Source of the DNA: a virus | DNA: 27,030 nucleotides | Direction: 5' to 3' (one strand) | IMG/VR virus record: IMGVR_UViG_3300046171_000269 | Span: 1-27,030 of that record | Shown here: piece after piece, positions 1-8,864 of the stretch | Numbering within the stretch: the first letter of the stretch is position 1 | Layout of the letters: the number at the start of each line of letters is the position of its first letter | The notes under the pieces: generated by a model | The model's input: the letters and a program-made list of their open reading frames with translations, nothing else | Told to the model about the DNA's origin: nothing | The model's database searches: none | Program-made: the position numbers and the translations under genes

Positions 1-2
1 CA

Positions 3-1124
3 TTTGGGGCAAACATCTGGAATATGCCGGGGATTGGTGATGCAGTCAGTTTGGGTGCTGAAGCAAACTATGATTTAATGAAGTTGTTTCATCAGAACAA
101 ACCTACCAATTCAACAACAGGTCGTAAAAATCCAACTGTAATTAATGGAAGTTGGGGATATCAGGCAGCATTTTCTTCAGGTAATACTGTTTCATATAAG
201 TTTCAAGGTAGCACAGGAACATTTACAGGTAATGATTCTGTGAGTAATCAAGTGACTGCGATGAAAGATGGATTAAATAATCAAGTGACTGGTGCTTATC
301 GATCATGGTCTACATCATCAAGATCAAACTCGACTGACACTGCAGCAACTGAAATGATGGCAACAGGTGTGATATATGTTGCTGCTGCTGGAAATAATAA
401 TCAAAGACTTGGTGTTGGTGCAGATGATGTGGATCGTTTAAATTATTTGTCAGATAATTATTATAGTACAACAGATCCGAGATCAGAGTTTCCATCAGGA
501 ACCGTACCATGTAATCATCGTGACTGGATGAATCCACAGGGTAATGGTTTCGATAGTACAACTGATTTTCATCCAACCATATGTGTAGGTGCAATGGAAG
601 AGTATGTTGCAAACGGAACACTTCCATATTCAGGATCGACTGCACTTGCAGAAACAAAAGCATCCTATTCCAATAATGGGCCCGGTATCGATGTCTGGGC
701 ACCTGCTGATGAAACATTATCTGCTGGTACTAATGGGGTGTCAAGTTATGAAGACTTTGCCAGACCTGATGATGGAATAAACTATACAAGTAGCACGACT
801 GGCTCTGATTATTTTGATAGTAATTTTAATGGTACATCTGCAGCAGCACCAGTGGTCACGGGTTTGATTGCACTTTATTTGGAAACAAATCCATCCGCAA
901 CATCTAAACAGGTCAAAGATTTTCTCTTTGAACAGGGGTCAGTTGTGGTTGCTGATGCTCTATATGCTGATCAGTATTCTGATGATTCTCAAACAACTTA
1001 TTGGACAGGATCATTTAATATGAGAGGTGCTCAGAAAAGAATACTTCGTGATAAGACTGCAAGTCCAACTGAACCATCAATCAAAGGTGTCACCGTAACT
1101 GGTGTATCCATTAAACAATCATAA
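3..1124 (+). CDS. Subtilisin-like serine protease (peptidase S8), 5'-truncated
   Basis: The reading frame is open from the first bases of the window, so the gene begins upstream; the ATG at 24 is probably internal. Counting from that Met, the visible part has the S8 landmarks: N-G-S-W-G-Y near residues 41-46 (substrate-strand region), V-A-A-A-G-N at 119-124 with the oxyanion-hole Asn at 124, T-I-C-V-G-A near 185-190, and G-T-S-A-A-A-P-V-V with the nucleophile Ser at 272 (bases 837-839). The catalytic Asp and His lie upstream of the window. After the catalytic core only about 70 residues follow. It sits directly upstream of the fibre cassette and its stop codon is built into a late promoter, so it is probably itself a late, virion-associated or processing protein. 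That role is inferred; the fold call is strong. Confidence 0.85.
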   Translation, partial: FGANIWNMPGIGDAVSLGAEANYDLMKLFHQNKPTNSTTGRKNPTVINGSWGYQAAFSSGNTVSYKFQGSTGTFTGNDSVSNQVTAMKDGLNNQVTGAYRSWSTSSRSNSTDTAATEMMATGVIYVAAAGNNNQRLGVGADDVDRLNYLSDNYYSTTDPRSEFPSGTVPCNHRDWMNPQGNGFDSTTDFHPTICVGAMEEYVANGTLPYSGSTALAETKASYSNNGPGIDVWAPADETLSAGTNGVSSYEDFARPDDGINYTSSTTGSDYFDSNFNGTSAAAPVVTGLIALYLETNPSATSKQVKDFLFEQGSVVVADALYADQYSDDSQTTYWTGSFNMRGAQKRILRDKTASPTEPSIKGVTVTGVSIKQS

Positions 1125-1127
1125 ATA
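1120..1127 (+). promoter_or_regulatory. T4-type late promoter, CATAAATA
   Basis: CATAAATA differs from the T4 late consensus TATAAATA by one base. It contains the stop codon of the protease gene and is followed by the ACTAAAAAG leader seen at other fibre genes. It lies 17 bases before the ATG at 1144. Confidence 0.7.
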
Positions 1128-1143
1128 ACTAAAAAGTATATAA

Positions 1144-2701
1144 ATGGCAGATAAGAGTTTTGGTGTAAAGGAATTAAATTTACTGAATGCTTCAGGAACA
1201 CCAACAGTCACTAGTCCTAATAATCTTAATCTTAATGCAAACACAGTTGCAATAAGCACATCTGCTACTGTCGGAAATAATTTAACAGTTACAAGTACAA
1301 CTAACTCTGCAAACTTAAATGTAACTGGTATCGGAACTTTAACAAGAGCATTTGCAACAGACTTGTCTGTCTCTGGTGTCACTACAATCACAGTGCCAGC
1401 AAATGCAAATCCACATTCATCATGGGATGTTGTTAATAACAGTTCATCTGCATATCGATTTACTGGCCCCGGACAAGATGGAGCAGAGGATAATCCAAAC
1501 ATTTATTTGGTAAGAGGACAAAGATATGTCTTTAAAATGAATGCGAGTGGACATCCATTCCAAATTCGTGTCGCAAATGGTGGTGCAGCATATAGTGATG
1601 GAGTCACTAATAATGGTTCGCAAACAGGAAATGTAGTTTTCAATGTTCAACATGATGCACCTGCACAACTTTTCTATCAGTGTACATCACATGGATCAAT
1701 GGTTGGTAACATCTATATCGTAGGTGGCCCACAAGTTATATCTGGTGTGGTAACTGCAACTACATTTGTCGGAAACTTGACTGGTAATCCAACTGGTAGT
1801 GGTGCAAACTTAACTAACTTACCAGCAGCAAACTTAACAGGTACACTTCCAGCAATCAGTGGTGCAAACTTAACAAGCATCTCAGCAGATGTAGTTAATG
1901 ACACTTCACCGCAGCTGGGAGGTGACTTAGATACTAATACGAAAAATATAAAATTTGGAGATTCTGCAAGTCATGGTGCATCGGGTGATGACACATTAAT
2001 TTTTGGTGCGGATGATGATATGAGGATGTATCATGACGGAGCCAATGGTTTCATTTCTAACAACACAGGTGCATTTGTAATACAAGATTCCCACGCTGGA
2101 GCAAATGCTATTGTTATCCGAAAAGGTGCTGAAGTTGAAATATTACATAATAATGTATTAGCTTTTGAGACATCTACAAACGGATTGGCATTTCCAAATG
2201 GAAAAGGTATTGACTTCTCTGCTGCGAGTGGAAGTAACGCTGGAAGTTCCTCTGCAGTTTTGGATGATTATGAAGAAGGCTCTTTTAGTCCAGCATTTAA
2301 TACTACAGCTAATAATTTAACTTTTACGATTGAGAGTCAGAACTGGAACTAATGGAGCAACACTAGTATCCTCTAACGATTATCTTTCTATGACTAATAA
2401 TGGTGAGACTTTCGCTGCAAATAGTTTTTGGAGATTGAATTACAATAATATTGGTAATGAAGTCGCTGGTAGTTATATTAGAGAAACTTTTAATGCAATT
2501 TTTTACTTTTATGGTTTTGAGGCAAATAAAAGATGTAGATATCATGGCCAGTCTACATATCAAAATAGTAGTGGAACTTTAGTAGGTCAATTTGTAAATG
2601 GTGCAATCACTGATGCCACAGAAGTTACTGGTCTTGAATTTTTCTCGTCATCGGGAAATATTAATCTCGGAAAATTTTCTTTATTTGGAGTTAATGGGTA
2701 A
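1144..2701 (+). CDS. Tail fibre protein with cupredoxin-like domain (one-base frame break near 2344)
   Basis: The first frame gives 402 residues ending at 2352; a second frame, open from 2321 to the stop at 2701, carries the C-terminal domain. Dropping one base near 2344 joins them into about 518 residues. Residues 1-90 are low-complexity beta-repeat (N-L-T, T-A-T). Residues about 105-195 look like a cupredoxin: H137 in G-H-P-F-Q, then C180, H183 and M186 in C-T-S-H-G-S-M, just before a closing strand. Residues 200-245 are G-x-G-A-N-L-T shaft repeats, and D-D-Y-E-E-G-S near 374-380 marks the junction to the variable C-terminal domain. The start follows the late promoter at 1120. The stop overlaps the next gene (TAATG). 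Fibre identity rests on composition and context; the copper-site reading is motif-level. Confidence 0.75.
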
Positions 2702-2985
2702 TGGCACAAAAATATGTTAATGGTGAATTAGTTAATCTCACCACAGAGGAAGAAACTCAAATTGCTAATGACGCAGCAGCACAGGCAGCAGAAAAGGCTG
2801 CGACTGGTTACATAATGGATAGAAGACTTGGTGTTGGAACCACATCAGGTTACATTAGTTTGGAAAATCAATTAGACCAACTTTATCATGATATCAATGC
2901 TGGTAAGTTTGGAGCAGATGCAAAGACTGGAGAGTGGTTTGTTGGAATTACAAGTGTCAAGACTTCTTTTGCTAAACCATCATAA
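2701..2985 (+). CDS. Small fibre-associated (chaperone-like) protein
   Basis: This 94-residue protein overlaps the upstream fibre gene by one base (TAATG), so the two are translationally coupled. It has an Ala-rich helical segment (about residues 15-35) followed by a stretch with L-E-N-Q-L-D-Q-L-Y-H-D-I near 55-66, wording that recurs in small proteins encoded after phage fibre genes. Its position, size and helical character fit a fibre assembly chaperone or tip accessory, but no catalytic motif is visible and the role is inferred from neighbourhood. Confidence 0.6.
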   Translation: MAQKYVNGELVNLTTEEETQIANDAAAQAAEKAATGYIMDRRLGVGTTSGYISLENQLDQLYHDINAGKFGADAKTGEWFVGITSVKTSFAKPS

Positions 2986-2988
2986 ATA
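2981..2988 (+). promoter_or_regulatory. T4-type late promoter, CATAAATA
   Basis: The octamer includes the stop codon of the preceding gene and is followed by ACTAAAAATA. It lies 12 bases before the ATG at 3001. Confidence 0.65.
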
Positions 2989-3000
2989 ACTAAAAATATA

Positions 3001-4380
3001 ATGTCAAGTAATTTAAAAGTCAACACAATATTACCATCAACAGGAACTACCATAGGGATAGGAACTGTCGGTGGTTTAATTAATATTGTAGGAAATATCG
3101 ATGTAAATAGCACATCTGGTATTTCAACTTTTAATGGTCTTGAAATATCAGGTATTGTGACTGCGAAGGCTGGTGCTGCAGTAACTTATTATGGTGATGG
3201 ATCAAACTTAACTTCATTACCAGCACAAGCAACTATAGCAAACAATGCCGACAACCGAGTAATAACTGGTGGAAGTGGTGTTAACTTAAATGGCGAGGCA
3301 AATTTCGTTTTTGATGGTACTAATTTAGGTGTAGGTCAACCAAATCCAGAAAATAATAGTAATTTCACAACCCTTACTTTAAACCATGCTACTAATGGAG
3401 GTGTTCTTTCTTTTCAAAAAAATGGTAGTAGAAAAGCATTACTATACAATGATACAAGCACAGGTGATTTAGTTATTCAAAGCGAAGCTAGTAGAGATTT
3501 ACGATTCTATACAAATGGAGGCAATGAAAGAGTTCGCATCGACTCAACTGGTCGAACGCTAGTTTCTGGTACTTTAGGGTATGGTAATATGCCTTTTGGT
3601 GGAAATCCAGCAAACGCAGCAATACAAATAAGATGTAATAGCAAATATAACGGTATTGCTTTTGGAGAAAATGCTGTTAGTGGATGTATTGGTTTAGGAG
3701 GTGCTGACACTACCACAGCAATGGTCTTTACAGCAAATGCTCACCCTGCAAACTTGGGTGGTGGCACTAAAGACATATTTGAATGGTGGTCAGGAAATGC
3801 TGGAGGTGGTGGGCCTAGTAAGTATATGACTCTTGATACTGGTGGTCATCTTGCATTAACCAGTGGTAATTTAGAATTTGCGAATGGTGCTGGTATTGAC
3901 TTTAGTGCTGTTCCTGATGGTAGTAGATCAATAGGCACGGATGGTAACAAATTTGACGATTATGAAGAAGGCTCATGGACGCCAACTATACAAGTTCAAA
4001 GTGGTTCTTTTAGTACTTTTAGTTATCAAGAACAACAAGGTCATTATATTAAAGTTGGTAAACTAGTAACAATCTTCCTTAGATTGAGGTTAGGTACTGT
4101 ATCTGGTAGTGGTAGTGGTAATGTTTATATACATAGTCTTCCTTATGTAAACCATAATATTAATAATGGTTCTGAAGGAGCTACTTTTAGTATAAATTAT
4201 TATAGTCATATGGGTGGATTAGGTAATAGAGTTCCAGTTGGTTATGTGCAACAAAATTTATCACAAATTGTTATCGTATCTGGTGGTCAAGGTAATGGTA
4301 CTACTAGTTGGAACGCAAATAATTTAAATGGTACTAATGGTTGGCAAGTTTACGGTGCTGCATCATATCAAACAGCATAA
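3001..4380 (+). CDS. Tail fibre / receptor-binding protein
   Basis: The gene encodes 459 residues. The N-terminus M-S-S-N-L-K-V-N-T-I matches the start of four other proteins in this cassette and is probably the virion attachment element. Residues about 60-110 carry the N-L-T-S-L-P-A-Q block shared with the fibre at 11797. A G-N-E-R-V-R-I-D-S segment typical of beta-rich phage fibres follows near 173-181. Residues about 320-327 hold D-D-Y-E-E-G-S-W, followed by a C-terminal domain with G-H-Y-I-K-V-G-K-L-V, a motif class common at the tips of marine phage fibres. No frame break is seen. The C-terminal part differs from the other fibres here, consistent with receptor specificity lying there (inference). 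Confidence 0.75.
   Translation: MSSNLKVNTILPSTGTTIGIGTVGGLINIVGNIDVNSTSGISTFNGLEISGIVTAKAGAAVTYYGDGSNLTSLPAQATIANNADNRVITGGSGVNLNGEANFVFDGTNLGVGQPNPENNSNFTTLTLNHATNGGVLSFQKNGSRKALLYNDTSTGDLVIQSEASRDLRFYTNGGNERVRIDSTGRTLVSGTLGYGNMPFGGNPANAAIQIRCNSKYNGIAFGENAVSGCIGLGGADTTTAMVFTANAHPANLGGGTKDIFEWWSGNAGGGGPSKYMTLDTGGHLALTSGNLEFANGAGIDFSAVPDGSRSIGTDGNKFDDYEEGSWTPTIQVQSGSFSTFSYQEQQGHYIKVGKLVTIFLRLRLGTVSGSGSGNVYIHSLPYVNHNINNGSEGATFSINYYSHMGGLGNRVPVGYVQQNLSQIVIVSGGQGNGTTSWNANNLNGTNGWQVYGAASYQTA
3204..3327 (+). repeat. Shared fibre block, copy 1 (mate at 11961-12084)
   Basis: The segment aligns base for base, without gaps, to 11961-12084. It encodes N-L-T-S-L-P-A-Q-A-T-I-A-N-N-A-D through E-A-N-x-x-F-D-G-T. 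Differences are mostly third-position changes, implying either old exchange or purifying selection. Confidence 0.8.
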
Positions 4381-4383
4381 ATA
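4376..4383 (+). promoter_or_regulatory. T4-type late promoter, CATAAATA
   Basis: CATAAATA overlaps the stop codon of the fibre gene. The following leader differs from the others (AATATTGCC). A good ribosome-binding site, GGAGGA at 4408-4413, precedes the ATG at 4422. Confidence 0.6.
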
Positions 4384-4421
4384 ATATTGCCTAAACCAGT
4401 TTAGTTCGGAGGACAATCCTA

Positions 4422-4728
4422 ATGGCACTTGCAGAATCAATTGAATACGATAAAATAGAAGTCGTTGGTCAGTACAAGCATGTACAGGTCAGAAAAAGCT
4501 ACAGTCATCAAAAAAGACGGAACAGAAATTACAAGATCTTTTGAAAGATTTGTTCTTGATCCCGGAACATTAGATGCATCTGATAACCTTGTTGATAATC
4601 CATTAACAAAAGAACCAGATGGTACAACAGATATTGCAGACGAAGTTAAAGCAGTATGCACAGCAGTCTGGACAACAACAATTAAAGATGCATGGAAAGC
4701 AAAGTTGATTGCTGATAAACCAGCATAA
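4422..4728 (+). CDS. Conserved cyanophage small protein, broken by one extra A
   Basis: An ATG at 4422 with GGAGGA nine bases upstream opens a frame beginning M-A-L-A-E-S-I-E-Y-D-K. At the A5 run 4493-4497 the frame is lost. Removing one A gives V-R-K-A-T-V-I-K-K-D-G and a continuous 101-residue protein ending at 4728. An apparent alternative start near 4465 would drop the N-terminus and lacks a ribosome-binding site. I recognise the wording (E-Y-D-K-I-E-V-V-G, V-R-K-A-T-V-I-K-K-D-G, A-V-W-T near the end) as a family often seen among T4-like cyanophage fibre genes. Its function is unknown; position suggests a fibre accessory protein. Confidence 0.7.
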
Positions 4729-4731
4729 ATA
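4724..4731 (+). promoter_or_regulatory. T4-type late promoter, CATAAATA
   Basis: CATAAATA followed by ACTAAAAAG, with the preceding stop codon embedded. It lies 13 bases before the ATG at 4745. Confidence 0.65.
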
Positions 4732-4744
4732 ACTAAAAAGAAAT

Positions 4745-5695
4745 ATGCCCTATATTGGTCGCGATTTAAGTCAAGGAAACTACCTCAAACTGGATAACAT
4801 TGAGTCCCAGTTTAATGGGAGTAAGGTATCTTTTGATCTGACTGCTGGTGGATCGGCATTTTTTCCCGGATCATCAATGGCACTTCTTGTGTCAGTTGGT
4901 GGTGTAGTTCAAGAAGCAGAGACTGCATATACAATCGATCAATCAAGTATTGAGTTTGCATCAGCACCAAGTGCTGGTGATGATTGTTATATTATTGTAA
5001 TGGGTACATCAATTGGTGTATCCGTTCCTGCAGATGGATCTGTGACAATGGCAAAATTGGCACAGAGTGGAATTGATAGATTATCAAGTGTAGGAATACA
5101 ATCAGGTGGTACAACCATTGGAACTGGTGTCACCTTTATTAATTTTAGTCAATCAGGATTAACAGCAACAGTCTCTTCAGGTATTGCAACAGTTAATCTT
5201 GGTGGTAAGACAGACGAAGAGATACAAGACATTGTTGGTGCAATGTTCTCAAGTAATACTGAGACAAACATCACAGCAACTTATCAGGACTCAGACGGAA
5301 CGATTGATTTAGTTTCTGATAAATTAACAACAGAAGAAGTTCAGGACATTGTTGGTGCAATGTTCAGTGGAAATACAGAAACAAATATAACAGCAACCTA
5401 TGAAGACTCTGATGGAACAATTGATTTAGTTGTTGCAGGTGGAGGTAAGTTTGTATCATCTTCTTCAGGTATTCATACTGCATCGAATGTAGGTATTGGT
5501 ACAACACAGTTCACAACTGACATGGTTGGAGCAGGTAATTCTTTTCAGGGAATGTATATAAGTAACGGAATGACAATATATGATAATGAGTTAAATGGTA
5601 ATCATTATATCAGCACAAACTTCAATGGACTCATGGCAGGGCCAGTCACAGTTAATGGTGCATTAACGGTCGATGGCAACTATGTTGTGGTCTAA
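4745..5695 (+). CDS. Tail fibre protein with tandem 33-residue repeat
   Basis: A 316-residue protein. The N-terminal 100 residues (starting M-P-Y-I-G-R-D-L) resemble the attachment domain of short phage fibres, with V-S-V-G-G-V-V-Q-E near 49-57. Bases 5216-5314 and 5333-5431 encode two near-identical 33-residue units (E-E-I/V-Q-D-I-V-G-A-M-F ... D-G-T-I-D-L-V) separated by six residues, a shaft repeat familiar from phage fibres. The C-terminus ends G-P-V-T-V-N-G ... Y-V-V-V, matching the ends of the two mini-fibres at 9854 and 10087. It has no D-D-Y-E-E-G junction, so it belongs to a different sub-type from its neighbours. Confidence 0.7.
   Translation: MPYIGRDLSQGNYLKLDNIESQFNGSKVSFDLTAGGSAFFPGSSMALLVSVGGVVQEAETAYTIDQSSIEFASAPSAGDDCYIIVMGTSIGVSVPADGSVTMAKLAQSGIDRLSSVGIQSGGTTIGTGVTFINFSQSGLTATVSSGIATVNLGGKTDEEIQDIVGAMFSSNTETNITATYQDSDGTIDLVSDKLTTEEVQDIVGAMFSGNTETNITATYEDSDGTIDLVVAGGGKFVSSSSGIHTASNVGIGTTQFTTDMVGAGNSFQGMYISNGMTIYDNELNGNHYISTNFNGLMAGPVTVNGALTVDGNYVVV
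5216..5431 (+). repeat. Two tandem 99-bp coding repeats
   Basis: Copies at 5216-5314 and 5333-5431 encode 33-residue units differing at only three positions (I/V at 3, S/G at 13, Q/E at 24). They are separated by 18 bases. Confidence 0.85.
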
Positions 5696-5698
5696 ATA
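5691..5698 (+). promoter_or_regulatory. T4-type late promoter variant, TCTAAATA
   Basis: TCTAAATA contains the stop codon of the preceding gene and is followed by CTAAAAAAAG, a version of the cassette leader. It lies 20 bases before the ATG at 5719. Confidence 0.55.
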
Positions 5699-5718
5699 CT
5701 AAAAAAAGTCTTCGATAA

Positions 5719-8700
5719 ATGGGCATTCAGATAAACGGAAATACGAATAATATAAATGCCGGTATTGGTTCTTTAAGTATTGAAGATATAAATGAACTTG
5801 ATATTGTTGGTGTTGCCACTGCTGCTAATTTTAAAACAGGTATATCTAATTTACACTCTGTTGGTCTAACATTAACCGGTGGTCAAATAGATGTAGGAAG
5901 TAATATTAAAATAGGTAATGCAGGTGTTATAACTGCAACAAGTTTTGTTGGGTCTGGTTCTAACTTGACTGGTATTATATCAGATAAAATATTTGAAGGA
6001 AATACAAAAGCAGAAGTTGTAGATACTGGATCTGATGGGAAATTTATAGTTGAAACTGAAGGAACTCAACGATTAGAAATAAATTCAACAGGTAATATTA
6101 CATTAGGAACTGCATCTGCTACAGGTAATAAATTATATTTCCAATCAGCATCTGGTGCTGCACAATATATTGCATCTGGTGGAACTAATAATCGAGACTT
6201 ACTAATTGCATCTTCTTCTGGAACATGGTTAAGTATCACATCAACTGGTGAAGTAAATATCGGTGGCAATTTCACTGAAACATCTCATCCTTTTAACATA
6301 AGTCATTCAACTAAACCATCCCTTGCTCTTCACACGGGCACAACTCTTCGTGCTGATTTTTCTGCTACTAGTGGTATAACCAGTATTAGAAGTTATGCTA
6401 ACAGTCCATTCACCATAAACATTGGTGGTTCTGGAGAAACTGAAGCACTTCGCATCACAGGAGACGGTAAACTTGGTGTCGGTGAACTTTCCCCATCAAA
6501 TGCATTGCATATTTCTGGAACTACAGGTACTTCTGCTGGTGGTCTTTTAAGATTAGATGCAACGACTGGTGATAACTTTATTTTATATGATAATACTCAT
6601 GATAATTCTGAATGGGGCTGTCGGAAATGATTCTGCCACAAGAGGTAATTTTGATTTTTGGTATAATAGTGGAGGTGGTTATCCCTCAAATCCAATTGTT
6701 CGTTTTAATACAACAGGTGTCACAGTACAGGGTAACACAGTCGCTGATGATAATACTTTAACTGCAATATCAAAAACTGCAAGTTCAAGTACTTATGTAG
6801 ATGTATTTGTATATGATACAAGAAAGGATAGTGATGGTGGTGCATGGAGACATCGTACTACTAACACATCTTGGTATAATGAAACATTAAATACTTCAAT
6901 TCGTGGTGCGAGAAGAGAATTTCCACAGGTTGCTATTGTTGCAGTAGGTGTTTCATACATTCATATATTTGATGCAGATGATCCTGATATGCCAATGTGG
7001 ATGGAGTTTCCTGCTCCCTCTGGTGGTGCAAGAAATGTAATGTATGGGCCAGGCAATCCTCGTACAGTGTACATGTTAAATGGTATTCTTTGTACAGGGT
7101 CACAATCCACAAGTCATTGGCCAATTTTAATTGATTTTATTCGTGATGATATACTTGGATTAATGGAAGCAACTGGACATCAGCAATATAACGGAAGACA
7201 AGGAAATATTTCATTAAGAAACTCAGCAACATCCGATAGTGGTTTGTGGTGGCCTGGTACTATAACTGGTTCTGGAGGTGGTGCTGGTGCGACTCAAGGT
7301 GCTATGGTTACAAAGAGATGGTGGTTTGATGGTCTTCTCGTAAATAGATTTGTAACTAGCGTTGTGATGAGTGTAAGACCAGAGGCACCAATAGATAAGA
7401 CAACTGGTATGCAGATCCCAACAATTTACCTTGGTTCTAGAGGTGGAGTGAGTATCATTCATTCTAATGTTGGTGATACTGGAACATCTTATAATTCAGG
7501 TGTTTATGATATTACTTCAAATAATGCTGACTATAGTGCTATTGGTGATATTACAATCACAGAAGAGGGTTTCCTTTGGGGATTATGTGACAGTTATCAA
7601 AGTTTTGCAACCTATCGAGATTCCGTTGTAATAGATCTTAAACGCCTTGATAATCAATTGAATGATATAGTGACAAGACCAGACACTGATACTATAACAT
7701 CAGGTTTGAATAATCAAGGTGGTGGAAGTACAAACAAGGGTAGAGAATATTATTGGGTATCCACAGGTGGTGAGGGTGGGTCTCATAAGATTGGATATTC
7801 TAATACTTGGGGCTGCCACTATTGTAGAAAGAAATGGTTGGGGTTGTTCTGCAGGTTTTGCACTTCATACAAAACCAATTTATACTTATGATCATAAAGA
7901 AAGTAGTAGTTTTTTAGTGCGTTCTCATGAAAATCGTGGATTAGTTGCTATGATTACGAAGGATTATAATACAGGTTGGCATATGACAGGAAGCGTAATC
8001 TCATGTTGTTACATCGCTGATGGTTTAACTTCATCAATTAGTGGTGCTGATGCAATGATTGATCGTGGTCATCATGCAAGACAACTTGGTGTTACTGGAA
8101 CACTTACAAGAGCAGCATGTGCAACAGGTTCAGATTTGACTTGTGTATCAGGGTTTAATAGTAGTAACCATGCTAGAACAATTAATGCAAGTTTAAATGC
8201 TGGCAACCCAATCGATATAACATTGATGGGATGGATAAAAGTTACAGATATCAGTAGTTATTCTTATCTCTGTAGTATAACAACAGGATCTGCTAATATG
8301 GGAATTGCAGTTCATTCTAGTGATTCTACAAGTGGTGGAAAACCATATTTTTATGATAGTACTCACGGATCACTACAAGGAGATAAAGGAGTAAATGATG
8401 GAGAGTGGCATCATGTTTGTGGTGTGTTTTCTTGTAGTTCAAATCGTAAAATTTTATATGTTGATGGTGTGAGAAGTGGTGGAACAGTAGCACCATCGAA
8501 TGTAGATTACAGTGATTTAGATACAATTGCTGTTGGACATTGGTGTAACAATGATAATACAATAAATCATTCTTGTACAGGTTCTCTTGCACTTGTAAAA
8601 CTTGGTCAGACCGATTTAACTGACCAACAAATAAAAACAATTTACGAAGATGAGAAAAAATTATTCCAACCAAATGCGAAAGCATTCCTTTATGGAAGTA

Positions 8701-8864
8701 GTAATGGAATTAATGCAATTGGTTATGATGAAAAGAAAGAAATATATCATGTTGGAACATCATCTGGACGCAGTGACTTCAGTGGGCTAAGTAGAATAAA
8801 TAATACAACCACCGCAGTCACCACTGCTATCTCAGCATATGACGGTCTTATCGCAGAACAGTAA
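5719..8864 (+). CDS. Long tail fibre protein with LamG-like C-terminal domain (two one-base frame breaks)
   Basis: Three overlapping frames (5719-6630, about 6602-7891, about 7803-8864) join into about 1047 residues if one base is dropped at each of two TGGGGCTG sites (6613-6620 and 7808-7815). The N-terminal part has G-V-x-T-A-T-S-F-V-G-S-G-S-N-L-T shaft repeats and a G-L-T-L-T-G-G-Q-I-D-V-G-S-N block shared with the fibre at 10323. The middle is Gly/Trp-rich and unrecognised. The last 250 residues contain D-I-T-L-M-G-W-I-K-V and D-G-E-W-H-H-V-C-G-V-F ... Y-V-D-G-V, the signature wording of concanavalin/LamG-type sugar-binding jelly rolls. This domain is unusually Cys-rich. It probably binds host surface glycan (inference). 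The stop overlaps the next ATG. Confidence 0.75.
5827..5976 (+). repeat. Shared fibre block, copy 1 (mate at 10572-10721)
   Basis: A 150-base block encoding N-F-K-T-G-I-S-N-L-H through G-S-N-L-T-G-I. It aligns without gaps to 10572-10721 in the fibre gene at 10323. Confidence 0.75.

Noticed and set aside
24-26. ATG at 24 as the true start of the protease
   Set aside because: The frame is open upstream to the window edge and the protease lacks its Asp and His, so the gene must begin earlier.
4465-4728. Separate gene starting at 4465
   Set aside because: It lacks a ribosome-binding site, and the conserved N-terminus is encoded from the ATG at 4422 in the other frame; a single extra A explains the split.
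5216-5431. CRISPR-like repeat
   Set aside because: The two units are coding, in frame and protein-conserved, and there are only two of them.
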